A stretch of 64,000 nt of DNA from NCBI GenBank assembly GCA_944470555.2, contig OX104127.1, forward strand, positions 56,390,140 through 56,454,139. Reading direction: 5' to 3'. The notes under the pieces are model-generated. The model was given only the letters and a program-made list of their open reading frames with translations, had not been told where the DNA came from and made no database searches. This stretch comes from Heterobilharzia americana. Taxonomy: Eukaryota; Platyhelminthes; Trematoda; Strigeidida; Schistosomatidae. Of this stretch, positions 23,993 to 34,885 are shown in pieces (the stretch's first letter is position 1; every line of letters begins with the position of its first letter). A program made the position numbers and the translations under genes.

Positions 23993-24921
23993 GGATGATT
24001 CTTTGGTAATTTCCCGAGTTCAAATATTGTACTTCTGTCAGTTACTTTCGAGATAAAACTATTCTTCAAATTTCCAGATAACAAGCCAAATGATTAATTC
24101 TAAGCTAATGGGTCAAAAGTCTATTTCAAATACTGAGCCTCTGATTCTAGAAATCTGTTCCGAAAACCAATTCTGGATGTGTATAATGAATGTGGGAAAC
24201 GCTTATATATAACTGACTTATTTTCATATACTATTCTGTTGACATCGACTTGTAATGCTTTTCACCATCATTAATTCAAAGTAACAAAATATCCTGAAGG
24301 TGATATCAAAAGTATAATTCTTAGAATCTGTACGATTTTCAACGATTTCATTCTTTCTGCTTGATATCTGCTACTCATTTCAAAAAAAACTAATAGTTAT
24401 ATTGACTGGTATCAGTGCTTCTGCTTTTCGATATACACTTTAGCACTATAATACCTAGATGTTGACAACTTTTTCTCAACCCAGTAGATATCTGACAGTT
24501 GTAAGAGAGTCAAATAAAAGTATACACAACAGAATTTGAATAAAGAGAGAAGAAAAACCCATGAACCAACAGCTCAGTAAGCAAGTATTATATACTCATG
24601 ATCATTAGGAAACGATTGTAGAAAAAAGTTAATAATACACACCAAGAAAATAAAACACTATTGAAATAATTAAAAAATGAAAATCGCTTTAAAAATGATA
24701 CAGTAGAAATGAATAGTGATGCATAATTCATTCTATCCCATATGCTTAAACTCTTGGAAGTCTTCAACATCAAGATAATGCAGTAGATTTTTTAACTCCA
24801 TTTCTACGAGAACCAATTTGCTGGATTTCGAAGAAAGCATCCCTTATCATGAATACTGGTATTCATAAACTTATATTCTCATGTGAAATACGGTAAATAA
24901 AAAACAAAATACTGCTATTGC
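23993..24921. other. AT-rich spacer, nothing recognised
   Basis: No recognised gene or repeat. A minus-strand open frame (24588-24773) encodes only a hydrophobic low-complexity stretch. Confidence 0.45.
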
Positions 24922-25230
24922 TTGCATTATACCGTCGTTGATTGGACCGAATTGATCAGTCTCTATTGGTATATGGGCTCCTTTGCGGATGCCTTGATAT
25001 TACTTGCGTTCTAATTATATTAATGATGGATGGTGGCTAGCACAAGAAGTGGCTATCATGACTCGGTGGTGTAGTGGATAACGCTATGGCTTTTAAAGCC
25101 ATCACTCACGAGTCTGATTCTCGGTGGGAACAACATCACTCACTCGGAGGCAAGTACATCCAGCTGATTAGCCTTAAACAGAACGAAATGTGCATCCTGG
25201 ATTCCACTGCTAGCCACAATCCATCATTAT
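24922..25230. mobile_element. Sm-alpha-like composite with decayed hammerhead
   Basis: Left portion (24922-25042) is a reverse-oriented body including a tandem-junction segment. It abuts, at about 25042, a forward tRNA-like half (GGTGGTGTAGTGGATAACGC, B-box GAGTCTGATTCTCGG). The hammerhead segment at 25154-25210 has core CTGATTAGCC and GAACGAAATG. The conserved G of the core (position 8) is T, so activity is doubtful. The 3' end CTGGATTCCACTGCTAGCCA is intact. Confidence 0.75.
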
Positions 25231-25334
25231 TATAAAGTAAAAAATACCTACAGAATATATAAGGTCTCTGGATTGCTTTATTGTTATTAAATTATGTTTA
25301 TCAGTTTGACTATTTTGAGATAACCGTGGTTTAA

Positions 25335-25450
25335 GATAATTGTACTGATATTGGGTGATGATAGAAAGTGAAATAAAAATGTGGACCGTAGCAAGATTCG
25401 AACCAATGACCTGTAGCCTATTGGTCCAATGCTCTACCAACTAACCGATG
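25335..25450 (-). repeat. tRNA-like repeat, family 3
   Basis: Reading the minus strand, GTTAGTTGGTAGAGCATTGG (A-box position) is followed by GGTTCGAATC (a perfect B-box core), then a tail with the TTTCACTTTCTATCATCACC segment. Related copies lie at 39715-39900 and 56690-56815. It looks tRNA-derived, but the attached tail shared among copies marks it as a SINE-like repeat, not a tRNA gene. Confidence 0.65.
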
Positions 25451-25679
25451 AGACTCGACTGCTGACCAGACTTCCATTTTAAATTAATCATTAAGTATGA
25501 AATCGGGTAAGTAGGATAACAAATAAAATCACAGGCAGCCTGAGTTATAAACATAATCTCTGTTACTATAACACTGAAGAAAAAGGCTAAATCTTTCATT
25601 CTCTCTCCGTTCAATCTAGACTGTAGTTTAAACTATGCTGTACATTGTGCAATAACAATACGTGCTCTAGGTTGTACGA
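25451..25679. other. Short spacer
   Basis: Nothing recognised. Confidence 0.4.
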
Positions 25680-27050
25680 TGTTCTCTGAGTTGGGTTATT
25701 TAATCGTGAAGCTTTCATCGTCTTTCTTCTAGGCAACATCATTACCACCAACTTTAGTATGAAGTGAGCTGTCAACCTCTCTGTGAGTGAGTCAGTAGCT
25801 TGCCCTGACCAACTGGTTCCTCATTGGTTGTTTCCTTCGATTGTTGTGTCACTGACTGACTGTATACACTATCCTGTTGGCTGTTACTCTGCTTCACCTC
25901 TCACCTTTATGTCGTCTATCATTTTTCTCACTGCTTGATAGATTGGGTTTATGTCTTCCATACAGCTGATGATTTTCCTAACTGACTGACCTGAATGCCA
26001 AGCTTCTATGAATTCTCTGATATTCTTTGTGTTTCCTCTCTCTGTCCAAAATCTCTGCATTGTCGAAATTGAATTCATGTCCATAGTTGCTATCCACGTT
26101 CATTGAAATGAGTGACGAAATCTCGTGTGTGACGTTGAACAGCTAGCCACTTGGTGCTCGTGTAGAGGGAAGCGAAGAGGGCTGCCGCTTTGTTTAATGT
26201 AGTGTGGTAATCACAATTATTGCAGCTGATTTTGTAAATGATATTCGGTTTGTCTTGTTTGGTTGTTGCATCCTTTGGTCTGCATAATAGTGTTTAGAGG
26301 AAATTCGTTGGTTTATGAGTTGCCACACCAATTCCAAGTGTTCTCAGCAATCTTGTCATGATCTCCGATATATTCTTTATTTATGATAGGATGATGCATT
26401 TATTGATTTTTGTGGATGACTCCATAGTTGATGATGCACGAGATATACGTTTTCTGATAAATTTTCCCGGGTAACAGTTCTTTTCTAGGATCGACATCAA
26501 GTAATTTTCTTCGTTTCTTCGTGAAGTTGTTGCACTACAGTGTGTTCCTGCTCTTTCGAATAGAGTCTACACGGAACTTATTTTGTGCGTTGTTCGGTTG
26601 TTGCTAATGTAGTTGATGAGTTGATCACTGTATGTTGGCTTTCTGTTCACTTGGGTTTCCAGCTTCTCCGTATTTGCCCTATTGACCAAAACATCTAGGA
26701 ATGGTAGTTGGTTGTTTGACTGCTTCTTTACTGTGAATTTGATGTCATTGAAAACGTTGTTTATCAAACTGTGGGTGTTTTCTATATCATCATGACAAAA
26801 GTGTCGTCCACATAGCAAATTCAGAATTTCGGTTCAATCACAGGTAAGATGATGGCTTCCAGCCTCTACATCACTGCTTCTGCTATTAATCCGGATATCT
26901 GTGATCCCATTGGAGTTCCCTTCATCTGTTGAATTGGAAGTATGTTGTCAGACAAGGGTTAATGACTTCCATTAGACTTGAACACTTAGGTTTTATGCAT
27001 TCTGAAAGGTTTGTGTCTTCATTGAGCAGAAGATATAAAGTTTCTTAGCC
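25680..27050 (-). mobile_element. Penelope-like element B, RT to 3' end
   Basis: Reverse copy of a PLE. From its 5' side: QQMKGTPMGSQISGLIAEAV and then ICYVDDTFVM (RT motif C with the catalytic DD intact), FLDVLVNRANTEKLETQVNR, an INKEYIGDHDKIAENTW-like segment, and a GIY-YIG region reading PHYIKQSGSPLRFPLHEHQV. The C-terminal end is GNTKNIREFIEAWHSGQSV and then MIDDIKVRGEAE, followed by a 3' region to about 25680. Several stops and shifts break it. A second copy of its 3' part lies at 32085-32340 and of its RT end at 32350-32930. Confidence 0.85.
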
Positions 27051-27436
27051 AATTGGAGTTATTCCATATTAATAATTCAAGAATCTAACGATGTATGTTG
27101 GATTTATCACAGTAAAGATTAAACAATGATATATAATTAGGAAATAAGCTATGAAAAAAAAGCTAACACGAACTAGTATTTAGGTGTTGACAACATATCT
27201 CCTTAGAATTATCAGTTACAGTGGGGAAAAAAAATATAATTCCAAATGTTCATTTTTGCTTGAAACTGTTCAACCCTAACGACATCTGGTAGCGAGATGA
27301 TCATTCAACTAAAAAAAATGGAAGATTTTGATAAAATCCTAAACTTTTCGACAGCTTTTCGAGTAAAGGAAGAAAGGAATTTTCTTATATACACATATAC
27401 TATATGTCAGAATAATACATTTTCCATCTGTTATAG
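27051..27436. other. Spacer upstream of a possible micro-exon
   Basis: No gene recognised apart from an open frame continuing into the candidate exon at 27437-27508. Confidence 0.35.
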
Positions 27437-27508
27437 GCGGCTGAATTTAATCAGACAAAACGGTTATCTTAATATTATCCTACGTAATCATATGTCAAGT
27501 AGTTTCTG
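27437..27508 (+). CDS. Candidate 72-nt symmetric exon (weak)
   Basis: A strong acceptor (ATTTTCCATCTGTTATAG) and a strong donor (CTG|GTGAGT) bound exactly 72 nt. Only one frame is open through it, giving RLNLIRQNGYLNIILRNHM and SSSF, with the same phase at both ends. Short symmetric exons are a feature of schistosome micro-exon genes, which encode secreted proteins; that link is an inference from size and phase only. A signal-peptide-like ORF lies 1.1 kb downstream on the same strand. Confidence 0.28.
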
Positions 27509-27724
27509 GTGAGTATTAGAAAAAGAATTAATTCAGTTATAATTGAGATAGTTTTTTTCTTTACGAAATCATAATAAATAAAGTACTTAAATAGTGATTT
27601 ATGGTTGAGGATGGTGGTTTCTGTCTAACTCAAGAAGAAACACTTGACTTCTACTTTAATGATATCATCTGTTTAGATATCTTTATGGTTACTCGAATGT
27701 CATTCCTAAGACTAAGTGATGCAT

Positions 27725-28240
27725 AAAACTTTCGAGATGGCAGGGTCATGGGTGTGTACTGCTCAGGACTCCCATACTAGTTGGATAAAACATCTGTCCA
27801 GTGCTCACAGGTTTCCTTTGTTCCTCCAGTTGATGTCAGCCTACAGTGAATAACAACTTGAAATATTTCCAAATCCCCACAACTCCCCCAAAATTCAATT
27901 GAACTGGTGCTCATTGGTGACTAGCTTCCAGAGGCATTCCCAAAACTTCCAATCAAAAGTCGTGACCCTTGGCGGCAAAGCCTGATGGTTGTGAGGACAG
28001 TTACTCAACGATGACATGGAGTGACGACTGCGCTATATTGTGAGCTAACAGAGGTTGTAAATATGGACCACTGGACTCTGAACCAGTGGCTCAATGGTAA
28101 CGTGCTGGCCATGGAACCTGAAGGTCATGGGTTCAATCCGTGGTGGTGCGGGTGCACACTGCTGAGTCCCATACTAGTCCAGTGCTCTCAAGTTTCCTTT
28201 GTTTCTCCAATTGAACAACAACTTGAAAAATTATTTTTGT
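27725..28240 (+). repeat. tRNA-like interspersed repeat, subfamily 2, tandem pair
   Basis: Two forward copies back to back. The second (about 27900-28240) is better: TGGCTCAATGGTAACGTG (A-box position) and GGGTTCAATCCG (B-box), then GTGCACACTGCTGAGTCCCA and the family 3' tail. The first ends at TCCTCCAGTTGATGTCAGCC. Plus-strand open frames over it are not genes. Confidence 0.75.
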
Positions 28241-28593
28241 CTAACTAGAATACTGTTCTAAATCTAAACTTCTTCGTAGGTTGTAATAATCGTTGATTCG
28301 ACTGATACAAAACGAAGAAAATCAGCTGTATTGGAATGCAAAGTAGAAAAAAGAACTTATAGTAGTTTTAGATACTACTGACATGAAAAATACAGACAAC
28401 ACTTTCACTAGTTTCTAGACTTCAGATGATTATATTTAATATCAATTAAAGCCAGTTTATATCATGCATCACATCTGCTTAAAGTCTTTAGTAGTGTAAA
28501 TAAAAGCATTAACTTTACAGTGTAAATAGAAGACAGTGAGTGGTAAATTCAACCTTCTGGATATCTACATTCAAAGCAGAACTAATAGTTCAC
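28241..28593. other. AT-rich spacer
   Basis: Nothing recognised before the small ORF at 28594. Confidence 0.4.
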
Positions 28594-28746
28594 ATGAAAA
28601 ATCTATCTATATCACAGGTATATGGAATGTCTTTAACACTAATTCTGATATTTTCTGTTCAATCAACTGCAAACGAGCACCGGTTAGAAAACTCTTTTGT
28701 GGAGTATGAAGAATATGCTCATCAGATAAGTGTTTTAGCGTCTTGA
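28594..28746 (+). CDS. Small ORF with a signal-peptide-like start (weak)
   Basis: From the inner ATG at 28627 the product would be MSLTLILIFSVQSTA followed by NEHRLENSFVEYEEYAHQIS, 39 residues in all. The first 15 residues make a textbook short signal peptide with an S-T-A cleavage site. The longer start at 28594 adds MKNLSISQVYG. An acceptor-like CTATATCACAG lies at 28608-28618. It could be a first or internal exon of a small secreted protein, but no partner exon was confirmed. I do not recognise the family. Confidence 0.28.
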   Translation: MKNLSISQVYGMSLTLILIFSVQSTANEHRLENSFVEYEEYAHQISVLAS

Positions 28747-29257
28747 ACAAATATGGTAGAAGATAACATTATAAAACTGAGAAAATAATAGTTGGTAAGA
28801 ACCTGATCTTTATTCACTTCAACTTCAAAGGTGATGATAAAGCTGTAATGATAAATCGAAGACTAGGTACTGCACTGGTGACGATGTATCCTACAATGAA
28901 GCTTGTTCTCTGTTACTTATTTCTTGTTCACTAGTACAGTCAAAATAGGCAAATACCCTTCGTACATTACATCCAGTTGTGTGTATCAATTCACATGTAT
29001 CTACCTTCAATATTTTGAATGTGTCCCGAAGACCCTATGATTGAAAGGAGCTAGTATTCTCAGTACTATAAGTACTAAGGAGATGCATTGGAATCATTCA
29101 GAGTAAACAAGAAACAGAATAATTTATACCTTATTCGCATCCCGCAATCCACTTTAATCAAACTTCTTTCTTCAAAAAGGAATATTTCATCAATCCTTAG
29201 GTATTCTAACTTCTTAAAGTTCCAATTATTTGCTTACATAACTATCCTGTCATCAGG
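28747..29257. other. Spacer, nothing recognised
   Basis: Open frames are short and without familiar content. Confidence 0.4.
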
Positions 29258-29416
29258 TTTTCGGTCTACACAAAATCCTAATTTTAATCTATTCAGTTCT
29301 TCCCATGAAGTTCCATTACATTTGTTTTCCGTTTACTACTAATCCAATCATTGACTTGTTCTAAGTTATATAGTGTTTATCTTACTGCTACCGCCTAATT
29401 TTTATGAGTACTTTCG
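29258..29416 (+). repeat. About 150-bp repeat, copy 1
   Basis: Matches 32928-33090 in the same orientation, starting at TTCGGTCTACACAAAATCC and ending near CGTTCTTAC, with about one mismatch in ten and one internal length difference. Function unknown. Confidence 0.7.
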
Positions 29417-30555
29417 TTCTTACTATTATTTGTCCCATTGGGTTCCTGGTGGAACACAGGACTTCAGAAGCACGTCTCCAATCCACTCTGTTCTCTGCAA
29501 TCTTTTGAACTTAGCGCCATGACTGCCCACAAGCTCTATTTTCTTCCTCACATCATCTCATCCATGTCCCCCAGCATCTCGGACGCCCAACATGCCGCTT
29601 CACATCTCAGTTCCACTCCAGTGCCTGGCCTGGCACGTGATGTCCCTGAATGGTCTTCTCAGTGTATGCCCAATCCATCTCCATTTCCTTCTGCTTATCT
29701 ATTGAGCGATAGGTTCTTGCTTCGTTGGTTCATTGCCAGCCAGCTAGAGCTCCTCCTTGCTTATTCTTATTATTCTGGCCATCTGAGCTTCAGTAACGAG
29801 CGTAGGTGGTTGTTCATGACTGTGTGCAGTTTTCTTGGAAATGCTTTTCGTAACGTGCCAAGTCTCTCAACCATCACATAGAAGCACTGACTTACTTGAC
29901 TGAATTGGTGTTGAAAATCCAGATCTTGTTCACGAATTATGCTGAGTGCAGAAAATCTCTACACTAGTTTCAGGTTAATGAACGTTTGTCTTTCTTTCTT
30001 TACGATCCTGGATGGCTTTGACGTCCTCGTCTATGCCGATGCCTGTAGTTGAAACAGTATTGCATAGATAGGTGAAAAAGGCGACTTCCTTTAATTTTCT
30101 CCCGATGATTGGTGCTTGTTGCTGATACTGTTGTTAGTTGGGTATCTTCGTCACCTCCGTCTTTTCTACATTCACTTGAAGTCCTGTTTTCCTTGCCTTG
30201 CCTCTTCTGTCAGCTTGTTAGTTTTCACCTGTAGATCTTCGAGTTTCTGTGTCATTGGACATAAATCATCATCGGTGGCGAAATCCAAATCTCCCAGGAT
30301 CTTTCCCCCGCTTCAGCATATCTCCCTCTTCTCACTCCTCATTGTTTGCTGCATGATCTAGTCGACCACAATCAGGAAAATCACCAGTGATATTGGGTGA
30401 CAACCTTGTCTTACTCCTATCTTCATTTCAAGGACGTCACTGGGCTTTCCACTGTGAATCACTTGGCATGTAGCCTTATCATATAGCTGTTGAATGAGAT
30501 GGATAAAGGTTTGTGGCACTAAAACAGTAGTGTTGAAGCAGTTTCCAAAGTTCTA
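29417..30555 (-). mobile_element. RTE-clade retrotransposon, 3' half (copy R8)
   Basis: Reverse copy with a short ATT tail (29420-29429). The minus strand carries the end segments, KIWIFNTN-like, KEVAFFTYLCNTV, NVEKTEVTKIPN, and a catalytic box ATDDDLCPMTQKLED that is two residues longer than FADDVCLM but still in frame. Further upstream lie an IHLIQQLYDKA-like segment and TNLYPSHSTAI-like relics. At 30555 it is cut by a reverse-oriented PLE. Confidence 0.86.
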
Positions 30556-31668
30556 TATTAGATTTGCTTGTTTGATTTATAACACACAGTAGTCATCTAG
30601 GATTATTTAATTGATGACGTTTCCAGCATAAATTATCATTACTCATTATCATATCAGTGTAATCACACTACTTCCATATCTTTGGTATAGGTGTTGACTC
30701 GTTTCTGTTCCACATGTGTTGGGTGCTGTTGATTCGATGAAGAAAGATTCAGTGATCAATCTCTCTCTGTCTCCACCTAATTATATTCAACTTAAGTAAA
30801 GTGGCTTCGTCCCACCCTATTCTGTGGTTGTGTGTTAATGCATACATACCAATAACCGACTGCTTTTCTACATTATTCATCTTATTTAGGTCTGTTATTC
30901 GATATTTAGATAAATTCCTATGTTCGGCTATTCTAACTGATCCCGACCAACAAGGCCAGTTTGAACTATATACTTCACCTCACAGTCATTATATGGAATT
31001 TGATAGATTAGATTATTTTGCTTAAATGATTCCATCGAATCCTTAAGCCAACCGACAAAGCTTATCGTTGAGTGAGTTTGTGGGTCTGAATGCCACTCTA
31101 ATTCCAGCTCTGTTGAGGATTCTACATAAAGTTTCTGAGGTACCCTCCTTATAGGGTAATACAATGGAGGCTGTGAACTCCTTTTCACTCATGTTGTCGT
31201 TATTAGTCACACTTGTGTGACTGTTATTTTCTCGTTTCTCCTGAGTGTCCGTGAGAATTTCTCAATAAACTGTGCGGGATAATTATTATAATTATTAACG
31301 CTTCTTTTATGTGTTTCAATTCCTTGTTTAGGTTATTGCTCTGACTAGTTACTTTTCTAGCTCTATCAATTAGACATTTGACTAAAGCCACCTTCACTGA
31401 TTGACATTGGATGAGATGATTTGAAGTCTAGATACCTGTTGGAATGTGTTGGTTTTCTGTAGATGGTAGTATCTAAACCACCATCTGTCCTTCGTTTTAT
31501 TCTGCAATCCAACATAGGTAATTTTCCTTGTTCATTTTCTACCTTCTCGTAAGTGAATTGGATTGCGTTAACTAATGAATTGCCTGAAATAAGCTGATTG
31601 TCACTGAAAAGCGGAGAAACCATCCACGACAGTATTACTTTTATTAGAATAACTACAATTAAAAACAA
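30556..31668 (-). mobile_element. Penelope-like element A, left arm of a large inverted pair
   Basis: Reverse PLE copy. From its 5' side: NAIQFTYEKVENEQGKLPML, DTTIYRKPTHSNRYLDFKSS (the PLE post-catalytic RT block), GGFSQMSN, then in other frames KRSSQPPLYYPIRRVPQKLY and the GIY-YIG core LIYQIPYNDCEVKYIVQTG, where the glycine after YI has become valine. The 3' non-coding tail ends at 30556. Stops after GGFSQMSN and frameshifts disable it. Its mirror copy (34907-35965) shares the same disabling changes, so the two arms descend from one damaged copy. Confidence 0.88.
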
Positions 31669-32084
31669 CCTTCATCACATTTGGAACTATGTTCTTTAAG
31701 AAATTTGTATAGATGATCCTTTTGAAGTAGTATTTCCATTCTTAACTTGATTTTTAACCACTTTGTCGACATTCCTGAACAAGTATTATCATATTGTTTG
31801 ACTATTTACTATCTATTTTCATCTTATACAATGTCAAAAAATCTACATCTGTGAGGTGAATAATGTCGGGAGAATTAAAATTGCTTATCAAATTTAAGGC
31901 CATCAATAATCCCTAATTTATGTGTAAGGAATGTTGTATAGTTTACTGTAGAAGTCATTATTCCCAGTTTTGAAGGAAATACCTCACCAGTATGCTTCTA
32001 AATCGAATATTTTATTCAGATTTCATTTGATTTAGGATAGATTGATCAAATAATGTAGAATATTTGTAACTCAGGTGGATGAAC
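31669..32084. other. Spacer inside the inverted-repeat loop
   Basis: No gene recognised; AT-rich. Confidence 0.45.
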
Positions 32085-32345
32085 TTAGTTGTATTGTGTT
32101 CTCTGAGCTGGGTTGTTTAAACGTGAAGCTTTCATCGTCTTGCTTCTAGACAACGTCATCACTATTAACTTCAGTATGAAGTGAGTGATTTAATGGCTTG
32201 CTCTGACGATGTGGTCTGTGACTGGTTGTTTCCTTCGATTGTTGTGTCATTGATTGTATAGACTTTCCTGTTGGCTGTTCCTCTGACCTCTCTATCCCTC
32301 ATCATTTTTCTTATTGGTTGATAGACACTTTTGTGATCATTAAAA
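32085..32345 (-). mobile_element. Penelope-like element B, 3' end fragment
   Basis: Matches the 3' part of the PLE at 25680-26090 (shared GTTTCCTTCGATTGTTGTGT and the MMRDREVRGTANRK-like end of the protein). It stops at about 32345, where a forward-oriented piece of the same family begins. Confidence 0.75.
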
Positions 32346-32349
32346 AGAT

Positions 32350-32927
32350 GATATATAAAACACAGGTTGATCAACAACGTTTTCAATGACATCAAATTCA
32401 CAGTAAAGAAGCAGTCAAACAACCAACTACCATTCCTGGATGTTTTGGTCAATAGAACAAATGTCGGAAAGCTGGAAACCCAAGTGTACAGGAAACCAGC
32501 ACACACTGATCAAATCTTCGACTACAGTAGCAAGAACGAACAAAATTAGTTGCGTGTAGACACTGTCCAAGTAGCACAACAAATGGAGAAACGAAGAAAA
32601 TACTTAATGTCGATCCCAGAAAAGAACGGTTACCCGGGTATCTTTATCAGAAGACGTCTATTCCGTGCATCATCAACTATGGAGTCATCGACAAAAATCA
32701 ATAAACGCATCATCCTACCATACATAAAGAATATATCGGAGATCATGACAAGATTGCTGAGACCACTTGGAATTGGTGTGGCAACTCATAAACCAACGAA
32801 TTTCCTCTAAACACTATTATGCAGACCAAAGGATGCAACAACCAAAGAAGACAATCCCAATATCAGCTGCAATAACTGTAGTCAACACTACATTGGACAA
32901 AGTGGCCGCCCTCTTTAACTTTGTCAT
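32350..32927 (+). mobile_element. Penelope-like element B, RT end, inverted relative to its 3' part
   Basis: Forward strand: INNVFNDIKFTVKKQSNNQL, PFLDVLVNRTNVGKLETQVY, then, after a stop, VAQQMEKRRKYLMSIPEKNG, RLFRASSTMESSTKINKRII, LPYIKNISEIMTRLLRPLGI, and relics of the CNNCS-type GIY-YIG start (NISCNNCSQHYIGQSG-like) up to about 32925. Together with 32085-32345 this is one element with an internal inversion. Confidence 0.8.
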
Positions 32928-33090
32928 TCGGTCTACACAAAATCCAAATTTTAATCTACTGAGTTCTACTCATGAAGTACCATCACATTTATCTTCCGAT
33001 TACTACTATGTTATACAGTATTCATCTTACTACCGTCGCCTAATTTTTATGATTAATTTCGTTCTTACAAGATGTATATTATTGACGTCA
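32928..33090 (+). repeat. About 150-bp repeat, copy 2
   Basis: Second copy of the 29258-29416 sequence, in the same orientation, directly abutting the inverted PLE piece. Confidence 0.7.
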
Positions 33091-33469
33091 CTATATGTTA
33101 TTTTGACTTCGTTTCAATTAGAAGATTTTCTTTACTTCACTATGCCATTGTCCGTCTCTGACAGTAATCACTAAGGTAAAATGTTTTAATATATGATTGT
33201 AACTCGTTACTGTCAAAATTTTAAGTTGTAAGAAGCTTACGAAACACACCGAAATGATAAAATAAATCCAACGATTGTTCCTTATCTTTCAGACTGAGCT
33301 TAGTCAGCCGCTTAAAAGAATACAAAGATTAGCTAATAGGAAACTAAGAACTCAAATAAAGAATACTGATCAATAGTTATCGTCCAGATTTCAGAAAATT
33401 CGTAAGAACACAAAGAAATAGGTAGCAGAACAGTAATAGCGACATAAATACAGAGGATTTCATAGATTC
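33091..33469. other. Spacer, nothing firm
   Basis: May include the 5' decayed side of the following PLE relic. Confidence 0.35.
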
Positions 33470-33800
33470 TATCCTGTTATCACATATAAAGAAACGTCAG
33501 AAACGACACCGTATAGCTTTCAACCACTCTGGGACTGAAGTAGCGTCCAAAGTGGCAAAGCTGCTCAGAGATGAACGTTTTCGGTTTACGGATCCTACTG
33601 ACAGAACTATACAAAACATTGAACGATTAAATACCACACGATGATTGTGAGGTTAAATACACAGGTGAAATTAGCCATTTGAGATCAACTAGATCATTGA
33701 GATATTGGGATTTAGCCAAATCGAAGAATGATAGGCTCCTCAAGAATCAACAATCTAGACTAAAAATCAGCTGCCACAATGCATGCACTGACATAAAAAA
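33470..33800 (+). mobile_element. Decayed Penelope-like GIY-YIG region
   Basis: Frames read KRQKRHRIAFNHSGTEVAS, RFRFTDPTDRTIQNIERL and then, after a shift, HDDCEVKYTGEISHLRSTRS. The last resembles the C-E-V-K-Y-I-G-E-T core of the PLE nuclease. The order agrees with a PLE end, but conservation is low. Confidence 0.5.
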
Positions 33801-33819
33801 ATACTATGAGGTTGGATAA

Positions 33820-33940
33820 AAAAATTGGCCGGATTGCCATATGAACTAGTTACAAGTTACTATTGTTTGATCATACTCACAATGGCTACCCAATGAGGAC
33901 TTCTCTTCTCAATCCAAATCCACTTGAATGAAAGAGGAGG
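33820..33940 (+). repeat. Short repeat shared with 58000-58140
   Basis: Shared landmarks are CCATATGAA, then AGGACTTCTC and CCAAATCCA in the same order. It lies next to RTE sequence in both places, so it may be a 5' internal RTE segment. Confidence 0.45.
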
Positions 33941-33989
33941 AAGAAGAAACAAGACGATGGATGGATCTCGAAAGACGCATACAAGCTGA

Positions 33990-34885
33990 AAGAGCAGGGA
34001 GAGGAAGATGGTAAAGCAGAATCTGAACCAGTGCAGGGATAAACAACAAAAAGAGGAACTGAACGCAACCTATAAAACACTACACTGCGCAAAGAAGTGA
34101 GGAAGAGTGTGCGCAAAGACAAAAGACACTTCTACGACACATTGACAAGTGAAGCAGAACAGGCTGTCGGCTGGTAGAGAGACCTGACAACACTACATCA
34201 AATAACCAGGTTACTATCTGGGAAGTGATCAGCACAGACGAAGCCAATGAAAGATAGTGAAGGAAACTTAGTTACCAAAGAGGAGAAACAAAGGAAACAG
34301 AGGGCTGACCAACTAGAAAAACTCTTGAATTAACCACCACCATCACCTGCAACTAGTCCAGAAATACAACCACCAGCCCAGCAGCAGAACTACAAGTGAA
34401 CAAAAGCCCTGCAAAGAAAGTAGAAGTCCTGAACTCCATAAGGCTACTGAAATCCGGGAAAGCAGCAGGATCAGATGGAATCCCGCCAGAAGCACTGAAA
34501 GCAGACTCAGGGACAACAGTGGACATGCTCACAGCACTATTGCAGAAGGTCTGGAAGGAAGGAAAGGTACCTGCAGATTGGAAGAAGGGCTATCTTGTCA
34601 AACTCCCGAAGAAGGGCGACCTAAGTCTTTGCAAGAACTAACGAGGAATCATGCTACTGTCCCTATCCACCCAAAGCAAAATATTAAGCCACATCATCCT
34701 GGAGAGACTAAAAGATGAGCTGCATTGAAAACTACGACCGGAATAGGCTGGATTCAGGAAGTACAAACCATGTGCGGACCGAAATGCAACGTTACGCATC
34801 ATCATAGAACAGAGTATAGAATGACAGTCAACTCTCTACCTCAACTTCATCGACTTTGAGAAGGCCTTCCACAACGTTGACAATT
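33990..34885 (+). mobile_element. RTE-clade retrotransposon, middle part (copy R9)
   Basis: Covers the linker between endonuclease and RT and the RT start. Readable parts are a KRGTERNL-like basic segment, then NKSPAKKVEVLNSIRLLKSG and KAAGSDGIPPEALKADSGTT, VWKEGKVPADWKKGYLVKLP, a stop after LCKN, an ILSHIILERLKDEL segment, and STSTSSTLRRPSTTL-frame relics of motif A (FIDFEKAF). At 34885 it is cut by the forward PLE arm. Codons up to LCKN (34396-34641) are intact and uncorrupted. Confidence 0.87.

Noticed and set aside
25375..25445. tRNA gene on the minus strand
   Set aside because: Good internal boxes, but the same unit with the same tail occurs at 39.7 and 56.7 kb, so it is a SINE-like repeat.
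28021..28248. 75-residue ORF
   Set aside because: Lies entirely in a tRNA-like repeat.
30801..31025. 74-residue ORF MASSHPILW..., also present at 35456-35680
   Set aside because: Antisense of the GIY-YIG end and tail of the two PLE-A arms.
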